Shown here: positions 6,109 to 7,645 of the stretch, one piece after another
How the letters are laid out: every line of letters begins with the position of its first letter
How positions within the stretch are numbered: the stretch's first letter is position 1
Assembly (NCBI GenBank): GCA_002400365.1
Contig: DHFK01000017.1
Coordinates: forward strand, 1-7,645
Reading direction: 5' to 3'
Origin: Anaerolineales bacterium UBA4826
Lineage (GTDB): Bacteria > Chloroflexota > Anaerolineae > UBA4142
Length of the DNA stretch: 7,645 nucleotides
Position numbers and translations under genes: made by a program
The notes under the pieces: generated by a model
Databases searched by the model: none
Seen by the model: the letters and a program-made list of their open reading frames with translations, nothing else
What the model was told of the DNA's origin: nothing

Positions 6109-7045
6109 TCGCTTCAAGATCGCGCACCCGCGCTTCAAGTTCGTCCACGCGCTCGTTTTGATTCACGATCAATTCGGCGAGAAAGCCGACGACAAAGAAC
6201 AACACGCCGACGAGAAGCAGCACGCCCGCAAGATCAAAGACCGGGCGCCGTTGTCCAAGTTCGAGCAGATAGATGACCGCCAGCGCGGCGAATGTCGCGA
6301 GTGACACGACGGCAAGCCCCAAACCAATGCCGCCAAAGAACAGCATCGGCTTGCGCGAAAACGTCAGCAAGAATTTGACGACGAGCACGTCGAGAAACGA
6401 AACCGGGAGTCGCCCGATGCCATAGTGCGATTTGCCTTTCTGGCGCGGATAGAAATTCACCGGCACTTCGCCAATCGTAAAGCCCTGCGCGGCGGCAAGA
6501 ATCAGAATGTAACGATGCCAATCGGAGCGCAGCCGCAGACTCTCGACCACCTCGCGGCGAAATGCCTTGATCCAGTTCATATCATGCACGGTCAAGCCGA
6601 AGAGTCGGCGCGAAACAAAATTGGCGATCGCGGACGCAAAGATTTTGCGATCACGCCGACCTTGCCGCCAACCGGCGACGACGTCGTACCCTTCGTTGAT
6701 CTTGGCGAGCAGTTTCGGAATGTCCTCTTCGGGATCGGATTCGAGATCGGCGGGGAGAAAGATCACGACCGCGCCGCGGCAGCGCGGAAAGCCGGTGCGC
6801 ATCGCTTCGGTCAAGCCGAGCGATTTGCGATGACGGAACAGATGGACGCACGGATGGCGCGCGGCTGCCGCGTTGGCTTCGTCCCAGGTCGTGTCGGTCG
6901 AGCCGTCGTCCACAAAGACGATTTCGCCGGCGAGGTTCTGCGCGGCAAACGCGCGCGCGATCTTGTCGAAGAGCAGCGCGATGTTGCCGGCTTCGTTGCG
7001 CGCGGGGATGAAAACGGAAACGGCAGGCGAATCGCTATTGGGCAT
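6095..7045 (-). CDS. Family 2 glycosyltransferase, polyprenyl-phosphate sugar synthase type (DPMS/GtrB-like)
   Basis: The gene encodes 316 aa from the ATG at 7043-7045, which overlaps the end of the PIN gene by 11 nt. A TTG at 7069 would add eight residues and is less likely. The GT-A fold is clear: VSVFIPARNEAGNI at 9-22, FVDDGSTD at 44-51, a DxD-equivalent region LPADLESDPEED at about 97-108, a MNWIKAFRR segment and the RQKGKSHYG motif that close the active site. Two C-terminal helices (about 234-258 and 272-294) are followed by a short coiled-coil-like tail (NERVDELEARVRDLEAN). This arrangement matches dolichol/undecaprenyl-phosphate mannosyl- or glucosyltransferases of the GtrB type, which make the lipid-linked sugar used by GT-C enzymes. 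The first Asp of the usual DAD motif is Pro here (PADLE, 98-102). The sugar is not predictable. Confidence 0.93.
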   Translation of the reverse strand: MPNSDSPAVSVFIPARNEAGNIALLFDKIARAFAAQNLAGEIVFVDDGSTDTTWDEANAAAARHPCVHLFRHRKSLGLTEAMRTGFPRCRGAVVIFLPADLESDPEEDIPKLLAKINEGYDVVAGWRQGRRDRKIFASAIANFVSRRLFGLTVHDMNWIKAFRREVVESLRLRSDWHRYILILAAAQGFTIGEVPVNFYPRQKGKSHYGIGRLPVSFLDVLVVKFLLTFSRKPMLFFGGIGLGLAVVSLATFAALAVIYLLELGQRRPVFDLAGVLLLVGVLFFVVGFLAELIVNQNERVDELEARVRDLEANGDK

Positions 7046-7496
7046 CGGAGGTGTTTCCGAGGGTGGCAAGAAATTCGTCAGGCGTGTAGGCGGGAATCAC
7101 GTTGGCAACTTGCTGAAAGTGGTGGTCGAACGTGATGATGGCTGAACAGTCGTAGTGTATTGCAGCAACAACATGAAAAACGTCGCTTGGATCGGAAATC
7201 GCAAAACGCCGGCGGAGTCTTTCCACGTCAACCCGATCCACGAACGGCTTGACGATCAATGGCGCGCTAAACAGTTCGGCCAAACTGACACGCAGAGTCT
7301 CGTTGACCTGATCTATGGAATAGTTTTCGGCGACGTAATTGTACAGCTCGGGCAGTGTGTAAAACGTAATCAATGCCTGTGCCTGCCGGTTAGTGATTAC
7401 TTGAAACAACCGTTTGACGGATTCGGCTTTCTCACGCTGTTCTGTTTCTTCGTAGAGGAACGGGATCAGGACGCTCGTGTCCAGATAGACGCTCAT
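7035..7496 (-). CDS. PIN-domain ribonuclease toxin (VapC-like)
   Basis: The gene encodes 153 aa; its ATG at 7494-7496 overlaps the upstream stop as ATGA. GAGGG (7506-7510) lies 9 nt upstream. The four acidic residues of a PIN active site are visible: D6 in VYLDTSVLIPF, E50 in YTLPELY, D105 in SDPSDVFHVVAA (D102 is also close) and D124 in ITFDHHFQQV. The ending PAYTPDEFLATL is typical of the family, and the length is about right for VapC. Members are Mg-dependent RNases that cut tRNA, rRNA or mRNA and are held inactive by a cognate antitoxin. The upstream partial gene fits that role in position. Unusually, its stop is overlapped by the first glycosyltransferase start, so the toxin sits in the envelope operon. 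Confidence 0.9.
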   Translation of the reverse strand: MSVYLDTSVLIPFLYEETEQREKAESVKRLFQVITNRQAQALITFYTLPELYNYVAENYSIDQVNETLRVSLAELFSAPLIVKPFVDRVDVERLRRRFAISDPSDVFHVVAAIHYDCSAIITFDHHFQQVANVIPAYTPDEFLATLGNTSDAQ

Positions 7497-7645
7497 GGCG
7501 CCGCACCCTCAGATGATTGGGTGAAACGTTTAGCTGCCAACTCGATGAATTCCGCGTTGTCCTCATACGATTGGCGCGCGGCTGCTTTGGCGCGATGAAC
7601 CGCAGCATCGAAATCCAAAATTGGTTTCTTGTAGCGCGCCAGTTC
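7493..7645 (-). CDS. C-terminal part of the probable antitoxin partner of the PIN toxin (5' end outside window)
   Basis: An open frame of 50 codons enters from the right edge and ends at TGA 7493-7495, overlapping the PIN toxin ATG in an ATGA junction. The visible protein is charged and helical (FDAAVHRAKAAARQSYEDN, then EFIELAAKRF, ending GAAP). No DNA-binding domain is visible, but that would lie in the missing N-terminal part. The tight coupling and the order (small gene first, PIN second) are those of a VapBC module. Antitoxin identity is inferred from context only; the family is not recognised. Confidence 0.7.
   Translation of the reverse strand, partial: ELARYKKPILDFDAAVHRAKAAARQSYEDNAEFIELAAKRFTQSSEGAAP

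Noticed and set aside
6109..6138. TTG start for the GT4 gene
   Set aside because: It would extend the overlap with the upstream gene to 44 nt, and the added residues precede the normal family start. The ATG at 6108 fits better.
5671..6276. Plus-strand ORF of 201 aa opposite the GT4 gene
   Set aside because: Arg-rich, low-information translation antisense to a well-supported gene; a shadow frame.
7046..7069. TTG start for the family 2 glycosyltransferase
   Set aside because: It adds only a Pro-rich octapeptide before the ATG at 7045, which already gives a normal family N-terminus.
6425..7135. Long plus-strand ORF of 236 aa opposite the family 2 glycosyltransferase
   Set aside because: It lies antisense to a gene with clear motifs, has no recognisable domain, and is explained by high GC content and codon bias.

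Overview
The window is a GC-rich stretch in which every supported gene lies on the minus strand. It reads as most of one cell-envelope glycosylation locus. In the direction of transcription (right to left) the order is: the 3' end of a probable antitoxin gene, a VapC-like PIN-domain toxin, a polyprenyl-phosphate-type family 2 glycosyltransferase with two C-terminal membrane helices, a family 4 (GT-B) glycosyltransferase, a UPF0104/LPG-synthase-TM-like membrane protein, a 662-residue GT-C-like membrane glycosyltransferase, a secreted protein with a Cys-rich CxxCH tail, and a second GT-C-like membrane protein that runs off the left edge.

The first six genes form an unbroken chain. Each start codon overlaps the previous stop, by 4 nt (ATGA) at three junctions and by about 11 and 14 nt at the other two, so they are almost certainly co-transcribed and translationally coupled. 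The 86-bp gap at 1819-1904 is the only real intergenic region. It holds a good sigma-70-like promoter and a ribosome binding site, so the last two genes can be transcribed independently. No stretch over 300 bases lacks a gene, and no rRNA, tRNA, CRISPR array or insertion sequence was seen.

Inferred pathway: the family 2 enzyme loads a sugar onto a polyprenyl phosphate at the inner face of the membrane. The family 4 enzyme adds nucleotide-sugar-derived residues to a cytoplasmic acceptor. The UPF0104 protein is a polytopic partner of unknown mechanism. The two GT-C proteins would transfer sugar from lipid carriers on the outer face to a glycolipid, polysaccharide or secreted protein. The acceptor is not identifiable.

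The most unusual feature is the density of short repeats inside the genes. Seven distinct repeat elements lie in four of the glycosylation genes, all read through in frame: a GTGACAAGG-type array, a CATTGCGAG inverted repeat, a double GTCGGC hairpin, an AACCTTGCGAAG composite palindrome, two heptamer arrays and a GTGCGGGCG hairpin. They resemble dispersed repeats that I recall from Chloroflexota (Anaerolineae-like) and some cyanobacterial genomes. Together with GC content and gene style they suggest an uncultured Chloroflexota member, at moderate confidence. Two genes are cut by the window edges: the GT-C protein at the left and the antitoxin at the right.
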